This document shows positions 33,275 to 44,900 of a stretch of 64,000 nt of DNA, piece by piece. The position numbers and the translations under genes are program-made. This stretch comes from Thozetella sp. PMI_491 (lineage: Eukaryota > Ascomycota > Sordariomycetes > Chaetosphaeriales > Chaetosphaeriaceae): assembly GCA_021432635.1 (NCBI GenBank), contig MU270019.1:124001-188000 (forward strand). Reading direction: 5' to 3'. Numbering within the stretch: the stretch's first letter is position 1; every line of letters starts with the position of its first letter. The notes under the pieces were generated by a model. The model had not been told where the DNA came from and did not search any database. It saw nothing but the letters and a program-made list of their open reading frames with translations.

Positions 33275-33859
33275 GTTGTATGTCAGGAAGAGAGCTTATA
33301 GTTAATAGGATGCACGCCGACTATCAGCTTCGCAAGGTTGGGGAAATATGAGTGGCCGGTGTACGCAGACCCTGACGGACCCGGGATAAATAGGTTCTAC
33401 GAGAGCACTAATGTCGAGATTGCCCAGATGTTGATCTAACACAAGCTCTTGGTTTGATATATTGATCACGCGGGTCTTGAATTGCAGACACTGTGATTGG
33501 ATCTGTGTCGGACATTCAGCGTCCGGAGCTAGCTGAAGTCGGTGTTAGTGGGGAATGCTAGCCGATCCGGCCTTCGCTCGCCATGGTTTCATACTGTCAA
33601 CTCAAAGCGGTTAAATGCACAGAGTACTTGTGAACCATGAGAGGGAGAGAGAGTTACACAGACGCCGGTAAAGGCCGGTCACCTTTTACCCCGCTCCCCA
33701 GAGACAGCTAGCATGAGAAAGTTGGGAAAGTGTGGGGTATATTTTTGAAGAATTCATCATATGGTTGGGACGGATAGAACCCGATTCCATTGCTCCGGGT
33801 GCCTTGGTTCAGCAAAGTGTCCAAGTAATATCATTTAGTCTGAGGTCCTTGTCGGGAAG
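33275..33859. promoter_or_regulatory. Bidirectional promoter, dehydratase and epimerase
   Basis: A 585-nt gap between divergent starts. I see no gene in it and no clear shared motif with the 6-17 kb cluster. Confidence 0.4.
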
Positions 33860-34789
33860 ATGGGCAAGCGAATCATTGTTACGGGCGGGTCCGGAAAAGC
33901 TGGACGACATGTAATTCAGCAATTGCTGGACAGAGGCTACCAGGTCTTGAATCTGGACTTGGTATCATTGCAGGGGGACCTCAGCAAGAGTGTCCATACA
34001 CTCAAGGTCGACCTTACGGATGCCGGCCAGACTTACAGCGCGATATCATCTCATTTCCGACTGACTGAGCCCTTTTGGGAGCCGGTGAATACCCCCCCGG
34101 ATGCGGTAATCCATCTCGCTGGGGTTGCGAGAAATATGATTGTCCCCGATAACGAAACGTTTAGGGTCAACACGATCGGGGGTTATAACGTCATCGAGGC
34201 ATCCTGCCGGCTTGGTGTGAAGAAGATCATACTGGCTAGTTCAGTTTGCACCTACGGTGTCACCTTCGCTGAAGGTGATATCGACTTTCCATCCTTCCCA
34301 GTCGACGAGGAGGTTGATGCGAATCCTATGGATGCATATGCGCTTTCTAAAATCTGCATGGAGAAGACTGCAAGAAGTTTCGCAACCAAGTTCAAGGTCG
34401 ACATTTATGCGCTGCGTATCGGCGCGGTCATTGCTCCGGAAGAATACGCGGCAGCCTTTGACGGCTATGTCAGGGAGCCCGGAAATTGGAAAGTCCACGG
34501 CTGGTCCTACACCGATGCCCGCGATCTGGGGAAAATTTGCTCTCTAGGGATTGAGAAGGATGGCTTAGGCTTTCAAATATTCAATGCGACGAATGACGAG
34601 ATTACGAACCTGACAAACACGCCAGACTTCCTACGGGAGCAATGTCCGAATACCCCGTTCACTAGGACCCTCGGGGAACGTGAGGCTCCCATGAGTAATA
34701 GGAAAGTTAAGGAGCTTCTAGGATTTGAAGAGGATCACAACTGGAGACGTTACTATCTAGTCCAAGACCAGACAGAAGCATCCAGATAG
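33860..34789 (+). CDS. NAD-dependent epimerase/dehydratase (extended SDR)
   Basis: A single exon of 309 residues. The Rossmann nucleotide motif is at the very N-terminus (IIVTGGSGKAGRHVIQQLLD), with an acidic residue at the end of beta-2 (LNLDLVS) that favours NAD(H). The catalytic set follows the extended-SDR pattern: LASSVCTYG with the Ser, and YALSKICMEK with Tyr-x3-Lys. Substrate could be a nucleotide sugar, a uronate or a secondary metabolite intermediate. Uronate dehydrogenase-type enzymes have a similar start, and a neighbouring IlvD/Edd dehydratase would fit sugar-acid breakdown. That link is inference. No signal or membrane segment. Confidence 0.88.
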   Translation: MGKRIIVTGGSGKAGRHVIQQLLDRGYQVLNLDLVSLQGDLSKSVHTLKVDLTDAGQTYSAISSHFRLTEPFWEPVNTPPDAVIHLAGVARNMIVPDNETFRVNTIGGYNVIEASCRLGVKKIILASSVCTYGVTFAEGDIDFPSFPVDEEVDANPMDAYALSKICMEKTARSFATKFKVDIYALRIGAVIAPEEYAAAFDGYVREPGNWKVHGWSYTDARDLGKICSLGIEKDGLGFQIFNATNDEITNLTNTPDFLREQCPNTPFTRTLGEREAPMSNRKVKELLGFEEDHNWRRYYLVQDQTEASR

Positions 34790-35085
34790 AGCCGGCATTT
34801 AGCAAAGTACAAACATAACCACAATGCCATGAAGTTCAGTACTAGCATATTAACATCTCAAATATATGAGAATTCAGTGACCATTTAAAACTTTGTGATT
34901 TGCCTGTGTAAGATATCTATTTGATAGCGCCCCTGCTAATATAAAAAGACCACCTAGTTTCGGGCACCTTGCGCCTAGAGCTCTAATGAGCTTTCTAGCT
35001 GTCATCTGATTCCGCACGTCGCATAACTAACCAAAGTCATTGAGACTTGTAGACATAGAAAACCAAAAGACTAGTTATACTATGT
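34790..35085. other. Convergent 3' region
   Basis: A short AT-rich gap between the stops of the epimerase and the chitinase. Nothing else seen. Confidence 0.5.
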
Positions 35086-36714
35086 TTACTTTTTGGTAGT
35101 CGAAGATGATGTGCTCGTCTTTTTGGGAGAGGACGCGGTGGTACCCTTCTTGGATGATGTACTAGCCATCTTAGATGATGTACTTGTCTTCTTGGGCGAC
35201 GAGCTGATTTTCTGAGGCGATGAACTAGTCTTCTTAGATGTTGTCGCAGTCTTCTTCGACGATGTGGTGACTTTCTTAGACGATGCCGTAGTCTTTTTGG
35301 ATGATGTACTGCTCTTCTTGGATGAAGAACTAGCCTTCTTTGATGATGAACTGGCCTTCTTAGACGTTGTATTAGTCTTTTTAGACGATGAACTGGCTTT
35401 TTTGGACGAAACTAATTTCGTGGTGGTAGAAGGCGAGGTTGATGTTTGGGATTTTGAAGTAGCTGCCTTAGAGTTGCTAGATGTTGAGGTCTGTCCAATA
35501 AGTGTGAACCGTTCAGCCATTGTCTCTATTCTTCATAAAAGCAGCAACTTACATAGCAAGACAGTCTAGTATCTACGGCTGCTGAGTTTAGCCCTCTTTT
35601 AGCGTTTTGGTAAAAGTTATATCCATTAGATCCCGCATTGGACGCGGCATATGTCGCTTCCCAGATAGAAACCCCACCGAAGGTACGTCGACAGTAGTAA
35701 GCGTCGATCAAATTCTGAGATTCTGCGACAGTCACGCTCATACCGGCGTTTGCCGCGGCAGCCGAGCCTGGAAGTCCAATGAAGAGCAACGCGTTCTGGC
35801 TCGGAGTACCGACTAACCACGAAGCCCAAGCGTCGAAGGTAAAACCTGCATTGTTGACGTCACCGCCAGGCTGGTAATTCGGATTTGCATCAGCCCAAGT
35901 CCGAGCGGAACACTGAGGAGTGTTGTAAAACTGGATAAACAGCATATCAAACTGTGTGGAAGCGATCGTATCCCCTAAGTTGGAATCGGGTACCACGCAT
36001 TGAGGTGACGCTGTGAGGTAATATGTTGTCGATACCGACGAATACAAGAAGCGTAGAGTTGACACCAATGATTTGTAACCCTTAGAGTTGTCGGTCGACG
36101 GGAACTCGATGTCCAAATCGAAGCCATCAACTGAGAAAGGGGTACCGTTATAGTCAAATGGGCGGGGCCCGCCTTGTTTCACCCAGCCTGAGTCTAAGGG
36201 TCCAAACATTCTCCATAGATACCAGGCAAGATTTGAGCCATCGGTTTCACCGGTGAGACTGTAAGTTTGGGTAGCACCTCCTAACGAAAGAATAATCTTA
36301 GCCTTGGATGTCTGCCGGCACCTATTCAAATCCTGCTGCAGATTAGGACACACGTAGAGATGGTTGTTATCCGGATTATTCTGTCCGTTGTAGCCCGGAC
36401 CAGGATAAGTCTCGCCCCAGCACTGATTTCCAAAGTTGATTCCGGGATATCCATTAGCCTGCTGAGGGAACATATACACGAATGAGAGTATGATAATATC
36501 GATGGACGAGTCTGCGCAGTATGTGGTCAACCGCTGCTGATTCGGCCCTTGCCCCTATATGCTGGTTAGTTAATTTGGAAACCTAGAACACCGCGACTTT
36601 TCTCACGTAATAAACAGCGACATTTGTTTTTGAGCTTAAGCTGGCAACCCGCGAGAAAAGGGAAGAAAGCACAGTGAAAGATATTACATCCGAGGCACTG
36701 ATAGCCCTCAGCAT
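35086..36714 (-). CDS. GH18 class III chitinase with Ser/Lys repeat tail
   Basis: Exons 36714-36607, 36554-35553 and 35490-35086 join in frame to give 504 residues. A signal peptide (MLRAISASDVISFTVLSSLF, cleavage near residue 28) precedes NVAVYYGQGPNQQRLTTYC, the start typical of fungal/plant class III chitinases. The substrate strand SLGGATQTYSL and the catalytic motif DGFDLDIE (D-x2-D-x-D-x-E, Glu as acid/base) are intact. FIQFYNTPQC and SIWEATYA complete the barrel. The last exon encodes ~134 residues of low complexity, about twenty S/T-S-K-K units, in place of a carbohydrate-binding module or GPI signal. The enzyme should be extracellular and cleave chitin. The tail could tie it to anionic wall polymers. 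Confidence 0.9.
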
Positions 36715-37289
36715 TCTGGATATTATAAAATGAATTCGTTTTATTTGAGGGTAGCTCGGGAACGACAGCTAGGCGAATTTAGCGAGACGCATCCTGGATG
36801 TATTTAATGGTAGCTCCGATCTCGTCTAATAACCTGAATTTCCTTAGTCAGGCTTAGAACCATGCTATCGCTCGACCTCTTCGCTGGCGAGTCATGGATA
36901 GCCAAGCAATCTGGGCCTCTATTCATGCTAGTGAGCGACGAACCGCCAAATTACGGTAAAAAAGGCTTAGCGGCTCTTTGCTGAAAGAAAACCCCTGAAA
37001 CAATTGAGTCGAACGTTGCACTTGCACGTCATTCTGCACGTCAAATATATTTACGGAAACATTCACGATGTCGACCACCAAATTTGGCTTTTATTCTCCC
37101 CAGTAGGGAATTGGACAATAGCATCAATACCCTTTAAGCTAGGTAGGCTATCCATTCACTGGATTAGGTCGCTAAGATGAAATATCGACAGAGTAAAGAA
37201 GTATATACAAGGAATTAGCTTGGTATGGGATCACCATGTTTCTGGCAGCCATTGTGCCATAAAATGTCAGGAGTAGTCCCATTTTAGGC
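36715..37289. other. Intergenic stretch / chitinase promoter
   Basis: No gene. TTATAATA on the minus strand just upstream of the chitinase ATG is too close to be a certain TATA box. Confidence 0.4.
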
Positions 37290-37997
37290 TTACGCCTGGA
37301 ATGAAATCTCGCGTTTGTTGACAAATAGATCCTGGGGCTGGCAGAGATCGATCCAGAAATCTCCAGTGTTGAGAGGGCACCAGCGGGTCTTGACATCGTC
37401 GGGGTTCTGGTACGAGTCGACGCAAAGCTTGCCCGCAGGGCAACGGATTTTAACACAAGTGCCCTGACCCTCACCGGCGCCGGTGGGACTGATCTTAATG
37501 TTGTCGTTAAAAAAGGGCGAGCCCACCTGTAAGTTTCTTAGTCAATAATTTTCGGAAATAGACACATTTGAGTGCCTCTCGCGGGAGCACTGCTCACGAG
37601 ACGCGCCCGAAGAGAGAAAATCGACAGAAAAAAAAAGACTTACGATTCCTGCACCACGGCCATCAAGGTCGCTTAGGTCCCAGTACATGCCGTCGGTGAA
37701 GTTGTACTCGAACTGCAAAATGCCACTGTTGAAGTTGACGTCGCCCTTGGACATCTTGACGCTAGTGCCAAGACCGTTCTGGATCCAACCCAGGTTTCTG
37801 ATCTGACCGGGGGCCACAACGAACGGAGCCGCTCCCGCAGAACCCTGGCAGATCGCATTGGGTCCCGAGTTGCACTTGCCGCCGTTTGACTGATAGATAT
37901 ATACTGTAGTAGAGCACCAGTTGTTGATATTGAGACTGCTTGCGGCGGCCGTCGAAGCTAGCGCAAGGAGCGCGGAAATAGTAGATTTGGAGAACAT
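37290..37997 (-). CDS. Secreted BYS1-domain protein
   Basis: Exons 37997-37644 and 37526-37290 join in phase 0 to give 196 residues. The first 19 residues form a signal peptide (MFSKSTISALLALASTAAAS). The mature part starts LNINNWCSTTVYIYQSNGG and has GLGTSVKMSKG, then GILQFEYNFTDGMYWDLSDLDG. Cysteine-rich CVKIRCPAGKLC and WCPLNTGDFWIDLCQP end it. That order matches the BYS1 (Blastomyces yeast-phase-specific) family, thaumatin-like small secreted proteins of fungi. Function is unknown. Some members are discussed as effectors or wall proteins. The intron starts GTAAGTC followed by a poly-T run. Confidence 0.82.
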
Positions 37998-40202
37998 TTT
38001 GGTGCTTGCTAAGACGAAGTATCAAAATTGAAGCGGTTAAATGAATGACTACCAATTGCTTGGAGGAGTCTGTGGCCTGCCTCGACGTGTCGGCGGGAAG
38101 GAAGACTTTTAAGACCTTTCAAATAAGACCTTCAAAGGAGCAACTCGCTGCAGGATTACAAGCCATCACGGTGAGACGTCTATAAAGTTGGCAGGGCCAA
38201 CTTCGGCCAATACTGCGGCTACGCTCCCAGATGGGTATAAACGACACATCCTTGGGGCCAGTGGGAATATTGGCCGGTGCGGTGGGAAGGAAGGAGCTAG
38301 CTAGGGAAAAGAAGGGTAGAAACAGGGCAAACGGCCCGAGAGCACAGATCAAGGAGTCAATATTTAGCACGTGTAGTAGGTCTTCATGTTAAGCTAGGCG
38401 CTTGGGTGTCCCCCATTTCGTAGTGCTATGTAAGCGATGCGGAAATCAGCCAAGGGGGGGCTGAGAGGGCTTCGCGGTCCTCTCTCGCGCTAGTGAGCTA
38501 GTCGGGATAGCTTAAACGCTCACGTTGCACAGCGAGTGGCCATTTATAATGCGAGTGCTAGGGCAGGGCACTGGGCGTGTAACCTATTCATTAGAGAGGC
38601 AGTGTGTTTGGAAATTCTATGAAACGCTAGGTTTATAGTCCAAGCTTGTAGGGATCCAATAGTTCGGATTGGCATGGGCTGCGCGTACTTTGCTGTCGCG
38701 GAAAGGATTTCCCAACTACTTAAGCGAGCTCTAGCACAGCCATACCCATCTTCAATGAGACCCTAGCTAGGTATGTAAACAGGCACGCGTCGCATTAGCA
38801 TCCTAGGCTGCATTTTCTAAATAACCAGAACTCGGCTAGCGGCCGCCATATTGGCTGGGCTTACTTATTAGTGCTTCCTATTGCAACCACGTTAGAAGCT
38901 AGCATTAAGATAACGGCCACTCATGTTGCCACGCAGATCCCTTAATTACAAGAACCTTTTCAAGGGAGAATTATTCGCCCTGGCATGTATTAAAATTAGA
39001 GAGAAGTGAGAAGGATCATGGTTTTAGGCTCGAGACCTATTAGAAGCGCAGCTTCAGCTCCTGGCTAAATAATGAAGTTGCCCTTATCTTCTTCATAATG
39101 CGACGCAGACCGTCAAACTTACTACAAACTACAACACTGTTAAACAAATGCAGATAGAGGCTTCTAATGGTAAATCAGTGCTAAACGTCGTCTTTAATGG
39201 CTACTTTTTGACATTGAAGGTTTGCGAGTGGCTCCATAGGGGACATAGCCCTCGGCAACCCTAGAGTAGGAACATCTACTAGGGGAGACGGCCTTGGAGA
39301 GGTTAAAATATTGCAGTGAGCAGGGCAGACTTGAACTGCGATTCCCAACAATAGATTTCGACTAACCCCAGATTTCGCTTTATCCGGTGGGAAGTTAAGG
39401 CCACAAGGCTGAGCCTATTCCTCCCCTTGAGCTAGAGTGGGAAGGCAAGGCGTCATAATAAGGAAGATGGATGTGGAAGCCCCCTCCCCGGTAAACTTTG
39501 TGGGACGGAAGGTTCTGATTTAACTCTGCGGAATGACGGCAACCGTTGAGGGAGATGGAGCAAGCAAGCTCACCAAGAGCATTGGCTCAGCTTTATGTAC
39601 TCCATTTTGTCCAAAGCCACCCATCCATAGATTCGCATCCGGCTACGGTACCTAGGCCGTCTCCATTCTAGTCAAGAAGCCCTGCGATTGACAGCATTTG
39701 ATCCGGAGGCAGTCCGTTAACTGTGCCGGTAACGTCTCCCACATATAGGCCTAAGAGCTGGCTATGGTCTGGTCCTAGAGTGGCTGCCGCTTCTGCACCC
39801 GGGAGCACGTTCACACTAGGTGGGACAGCCGGTAGGTTAGGCGGCTCGGACTTAAGCAGCTCCCAAGTTTTTGAGCTCTATCTTTCGGTATCCTACAACT
39901 GAGTCGCCATTCTCAACCATGCAATCAAGAAGCTCAAACGTGATGCTAATATACTAACCCACCCTCGCATTAAGCACGCCCTGGTGGAGGAGTGTCTTGC
40001 GCATAGGATTACAACCAACTTCTCAGCGACTAATGAGCCAACATTGAGGGCGAATGACCGTCTGATAGCAAGAAGCCTCCTAAGAGGCTGATTAAGGCGG
40101 GGTAACTCACGTGCTTGCTAGGAACAAATGACAAAAGCTGAGCACCCCGCCGAAAACTCAATGGGAACGATAAACACATCTCTCCAGCAGCCTCCTAACG
40201 CC
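37998..40202. other. Long intergenic stretch, probably decayed
   Basis: About 2.2 kb with no gene I can support. A 64-codon frame ending at 40093 on the plus strand reads NHAIKKLKRDANILTHPRIK and looks like a fragment of a mobile-element protein, without a recognisable catalytic motif. A possible pol III B-box (GTTCAAGTC, minus strand near 39330) lacks a partner A-box and stems. The left end should contain the BYS1 promoter. Confidence 0.4.
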
Positions 40203-41278
40203 ATGTCTACTCTTGATCTCACCATCGACAGTGTGGATAATGCTGCAGCTTATGGCATTGGCGGCGCGCATAAAAGAGAAAGTAAAAGTCTTAGCCCTTG
40301 GATTAAGTCCGTTTTCAGCTCAAACAAGCCACTCCGGCGAAATGTCTTTGTTGGTGGCACCGACTACTCCGAGGCTGGCGTCGCTACCATCTTACGAGAC
40401 TTCCTTCAACCAAATACCAAATTATCACCCCAGGACGCTGCTAAATCTCTCCTTACTCTGATACCGGCCAACGCCCCAGGAAATGCCGAAGTCTGCTCAT
40501 TTGGGGAGATTTGTGTGGAGCTTGCTGAGCAGATTCCCTATCACCATCCCTCGCAGCTTAAGTTCACCCAGCTTCTCCACGTTCTTGCCATGTCTCCAAA
40601 GTTTATGTATAAGTATTCCTTGATAGTAAGTATATCAGAGCTTAATGGAAAATAAACTATTACTGGTGCATATTAATTCCGGCGTAGCCTGGAGAAGAAG
40701 GCCATCAACCTTTCCAGCTCCTTTGGGAGTCTCTTAGTGACAGCTTTAGTGGTATGAATCATATGCTACATCTTCATATAACCCAATTAACACTTCTCCC
40801 TCATGATTTCTAACCTTGGTGATGGCGTGTAGGGCCGGATATTGACAAACCCACCGTGTGGATAAATCTTAATGCATTCATGGCCAACCTATTCGCTACT
40901 GGCATTTGGGGAGATTCACTGGGGAAAGCTGTTGAAATGTTGCGCGAGGCATTTGAATCGCAGATTCCAGAAGAGGTCTGGGAGCGCGACTGCAATACCA
41001 TGGCCGCTGCCCAGTGGATATTGTGGCACGGGCAATCCATTTTCAAGTTGGTCATATATGACTATTTCGAGATAGATGCGAGCGAGAAATGGCGATGGCG
41101 GCTTGGAAACGCCTTCCCAGGCCCTCCGATAGAACCGCGCTCTATCGGAAGATGGCGCTTCTGGAAGGCTGGCTTCGAGGCTGTTGAGAACGCTTCCAAT
41201 GCGAGCGAAGAATGTAAAACCACTGCAAAGAGAGCCGCTCGGATGATGGCTTCTTTAGAAGAGGGGATGCTGTTTTGA
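40203..41278 (+). CDS. DUF3632 family protein
   Basis: Exons 40203-40625, 40688-40751 and 40833-41278 join in frame to give 310 residues. The DUF3632 pattern is clear: YHHPSQLKFTQLLHVLAMSP, the splice-linked PGEEGHQPFQLLWESLSDSFSG, WINLNAFMANLF, AAQWILWHGQSIFKLV, RWRFWKAGFEAV and a C-terminal helix with RAARMMASLEEGM. The family is confined to fungi and has no known function. It is probably soluble. In-frame ATGs at 40128 and 40161 could extend it by up to 25 residues. I chose 40203 because the truncated copy at 4267 begins at the same point. Confidence 0.82.
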
Positions 41279-41957
41279 GGATACATTGGTTGAGTTGCCA
41301 GCTATAGTGTATGATAGCTGTGGGGTGGTGACGAGACAAACAATCCGGCGCCTACTATAGCAAGAGTCCTCGTGGAATTGGCACCGGGGGTAGCGGTAAT
41401 CGGTGTGTTGGGGCGAGGTTGTGCGAGGACAAGACATCTAAGAGGCCAGCCTTGTAGTACTGGGCAGAAGACAGGTTCAAAGAGAGGTTGTAGTCACTGT
41501 GATTTGGGCTTACTACTTTGGGTAACCGAGGGTCTGAGCGTTACCTACGTTAGACTCTCAAGTATATAGAGGGCTAGAAAGGAGTAGGACAGGTGAAATT
41601 TGGTATATAAACCAGGATCAGATTCTTTACAGGAATAGTAATACAAACTGGCATACTCTCTCAGAGGCTTACATTATGATATCTTTACATTGTACTATTT
41701 TCACATTGCAAGGCCTTATTCCGTATATATATAGGTACCTAAGGGCAGAAGCCATGGCCTAATAAGGTGACAGTGCTAGGATATATTGCACGTCCCGCTC
41801 GATCAGCCGCAACTTGTTGAATACTCGCTGCCCGTTAACGGGGTTCTGCCCATTGTGGATTGCCGTCTGTTACAAGCGGCGTGCGAGCGCGAAGTTAGAG
41901 CGGATCCAGTCTCGCGCCCAACCTCTGCAGGTTGCCCAGGTCAGCACACTCGGGGAA
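41279..41957. other. Intergenic convergent region
   Basis: No gene seen between the DUF3632 and GH55 stops. Confidence 0.45.
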
Positions 41958-44900
41958 TCAGTAGCAGTCTTCATTCAGGTGAGCGTTCGTCTTGTCCACA
42001 AGATCGTCCAGTTCGTTCTCTGTCTGCGTGTCCGGCTGCGGTGCTGTCGCCAGCGGCGTGCCGCCGGGGCTATACGACACGATGTCGGACCAGAACGGGG
42101 GTATGTTGACGGCGAGGTTGTCCTTTGACCCAATCAGTTTGCCGTCGGCGTTAATCATGTTGGTAGCTCCGATGGTGATGAAGTTGTCGATCTGTATCCC
42201 ACCGTGATTATTCTTGAACTGCGCCATGACCTTCTGGCAGTTGGACTTTGGCACTGTAGGCACGTTGGCATATTAGAGCAGGTTCAGTTCCCACGCTATT
42301 TGGTTCTCGTATCATCTCTTCGACTGAACTTACCGCACTCCTGCGTGTACGTTTCGAACAAAGAATACAGGCTGGCCCCTATAATGTGAATATCATTTGA
42401 GTCGATCATCCTGAGCGCCCAACCCTGGTCACACGGCTCCGTGTCATTACAAGAGAAGGTCGGGTCGGCATTGAAGGCGCCGACGGCGTCCTTAAATGGC
42501 TCCGGAGGTGTGGGGTTTGGCTGGAAATACGGCTGTTCCGTCTGTATGATGCCAGCGACTAGATTTGCAGCCTGGAAGAACTGGTACTGGTAGAACACAG
42601 AGTGTTCCGAGGCCGTGCCGTAGAGCCATGTAGGACTCTTGCTCTCGATCAGGAATCCTCTGGCATTGTACACAGATGTTTGGACCTGATACCAAACAAG
42701 CCGTCAGCAAACTTCTTATGGGGGCAGGGTGGTATGCTAGCACCCGTTTCACGTACCAGAGTATTCATATTATCGACCGTATCAGGGTCGTCAAGGTCAC
42801 TAAGAAGTGACGTCAGTCAGCTTGTCCAGATTCGAAAACTGCTTGCCAGGGCATATGATAGAAATATTTACTGATCTGCGGTCCAGAGCCAGACATTCTC
42901 GAGATACGCACCCCCTTGCTTGGTCAGGTGCATCATCATGCTGCCGCCCTGGCAGTTAGGGTTAATACCGGAACTTGACGGTGGACACTCCTTGGATGTG
43001 AGCCCGGTGCCGATAGCACCGCCAACTCGCACATGGCAGTCTAAGTCGAGAAGTAAGCCATTAACCCAGTGGCACTAATACAAAACCTAATCACAGGGAC
43101 AAGACTTACCCCACATGCCAGCAGAACCAGGCTGGCCTTTGTAGCCCTGGATGTTCCATTCCACAAACACGGCGCCGGGCGTGGGGCCTTTGGATGTGAA
43201 GACTAGGTCTTGGATCTCCAATCGGCCCACGTCGCCGGGTTGGCCCATTCTGAGCATCACATTGGGCTCCTTAACATTCCCGAACTTAGGGCCAGAGGCG
43301 GCCAGCTGTGCCCAGGTCTCGCCGACTATGCGGGATCCTTTGGGCACGACAACCGTGTCGGTCAGGATGTATGTGCCGGCGTCGACGAAGACAATCTTGT
43401 TGTCCTTGTTATCGTTGAGCACCTTCTGGAAACATGCCGTGTCATCAGTGACGCCGTCGCCTGCAGCACGTCAGCATACTGGTTCGTCCGCGTCCATATA
43501 CTCCACAAAGTGTTGGAGCTCAAACAGACCTTTGCATGAATCCTTGACGTGCACGAAGTCGCTGACATGGAAACTCTCATACTGCGGCTTCGCACGCTCA
43601 GCGTACGGCTTCTTGGGCAGGCCCCACGGGTTATTCGCGTCGACGAGGCTATCAATTCTCGGGTTCGAAAACTCACGGGCCCCTTTCTCGTCGTTGAGCT
43701 TGGTGTCGGAGTACGCCCGCCCTATTGTGAGCACGTCAATGGACTTGTGGTTCCCGGGCACGCTGCTGTCCTTGGGCGCATCCTTAACGTTCTGCTCGCG
43801 CAGCCATGTCGTGACGCCGTCGAGAAGAACGTTATCCAAGCTTACCGAGGTCCGTCCAGTGTCCGACACGTTTGTGTTGGCGATGAGCACCGCGATGTCG
43901 CAGTTCTTGAAAACGGAGTCAACCACTGTGATAGAGCCCACGTGGCCATCCCCGATCCCGTTGGTCAGGTTGAACCCGATATGCGAGTTCTCAATCCTGA
44001 TACTTTTCCACGTCTGAAAATAACGGTTGGCTCTCCGCAAGGGATAGGATAGACATGAATTTCCTCACCCATCCCCAGTCCCATACCATCTCCACCGCCG
44101 TCCGGACATTGAGGAACGAGAGCCTTTGTGCTGTGAATTGTTGATTACCTCCAACTGCTCTAACGTCAAAATCGGGCTCTGTCACGAATGTGGGTGAGTA
44201 TCTCTGGCCTGGGGGCCTTCTTACAAATGCCTGTTTTACCAGCGATGAAGGAAAGGTCGCTCATAAAACCACCGCTTCCATTCTCAGCATCTGTTAATTT
44301 GAGAGGGGGGATATCAGCAATCACTCGCGTTCATATCAACACGCAAAACATACAGATAGCGACTTGTTCCGTAGCGGCGCCTGACGAGAGCTTGAACACA
44401 ATGTTTTGTAGACTAGTTGCCTGTGCAACTTGGTAGTGAAGCGCGGCCATGGCTTTAGGTCGCACTGTGCCTGATGTATCGATGACAAAATTGCGAATCT
44501 GGCGGTGGAAGTTGGCCTGTCTCCATGCGTTAGTCTAAATCTCGCCATTCGGATGGAGTCTGGCGAGTCATACCGTATTAATAAAGTACTCGTGATCATG
44601 GTTGTCTTCCCCCTTCTTGCCGTCGCCCCAGTACGTATCTGTCGACAGCACGCCCAGGCCGAAGAAGTTCTTGTCTGACTTCAGCGTAGGTGGGCTATTG
44701 GCCTAGGCATCTCTCTGTTAGCAGTGTGTAGGGCAGAGAATGACTTGAACTTAGCTAAATCAAAACGCACGTCGCCGATCACTTGCATGCCATAGCTGAT
44801 CTCGATCGCACTTTTGACAAGGTAAACCCCGGGCGGAAAGTATATGATGGCGCCCGTAGTCGTAGAACCGTAGCATGCCCCGCTGCATTGGTCTTTTTCT

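Noticed and set aside
39300..39410. Possible pol III unit or tRNA-derived SINE on the minus strand (B-box GTTCAAGTC)
   Set aside because: The four-base T-stem is there, but the acceptor stem does not pair and no convincing A-box is in range.
39900..40093. 64-codon frame that looks coding (NHAIKKLKRDANILTHPRIK)
   Set aside because: No start, no domain, stops on both sides. It may be a mobile-element fragment but I cannot name the type.
43480..43500. 19-nt intron in GH55 starting at GTATGC
   Set aside because: Too short. A GTCTGT donor further upstream gives a normal intron and the exact KGDGVTDDT motif.
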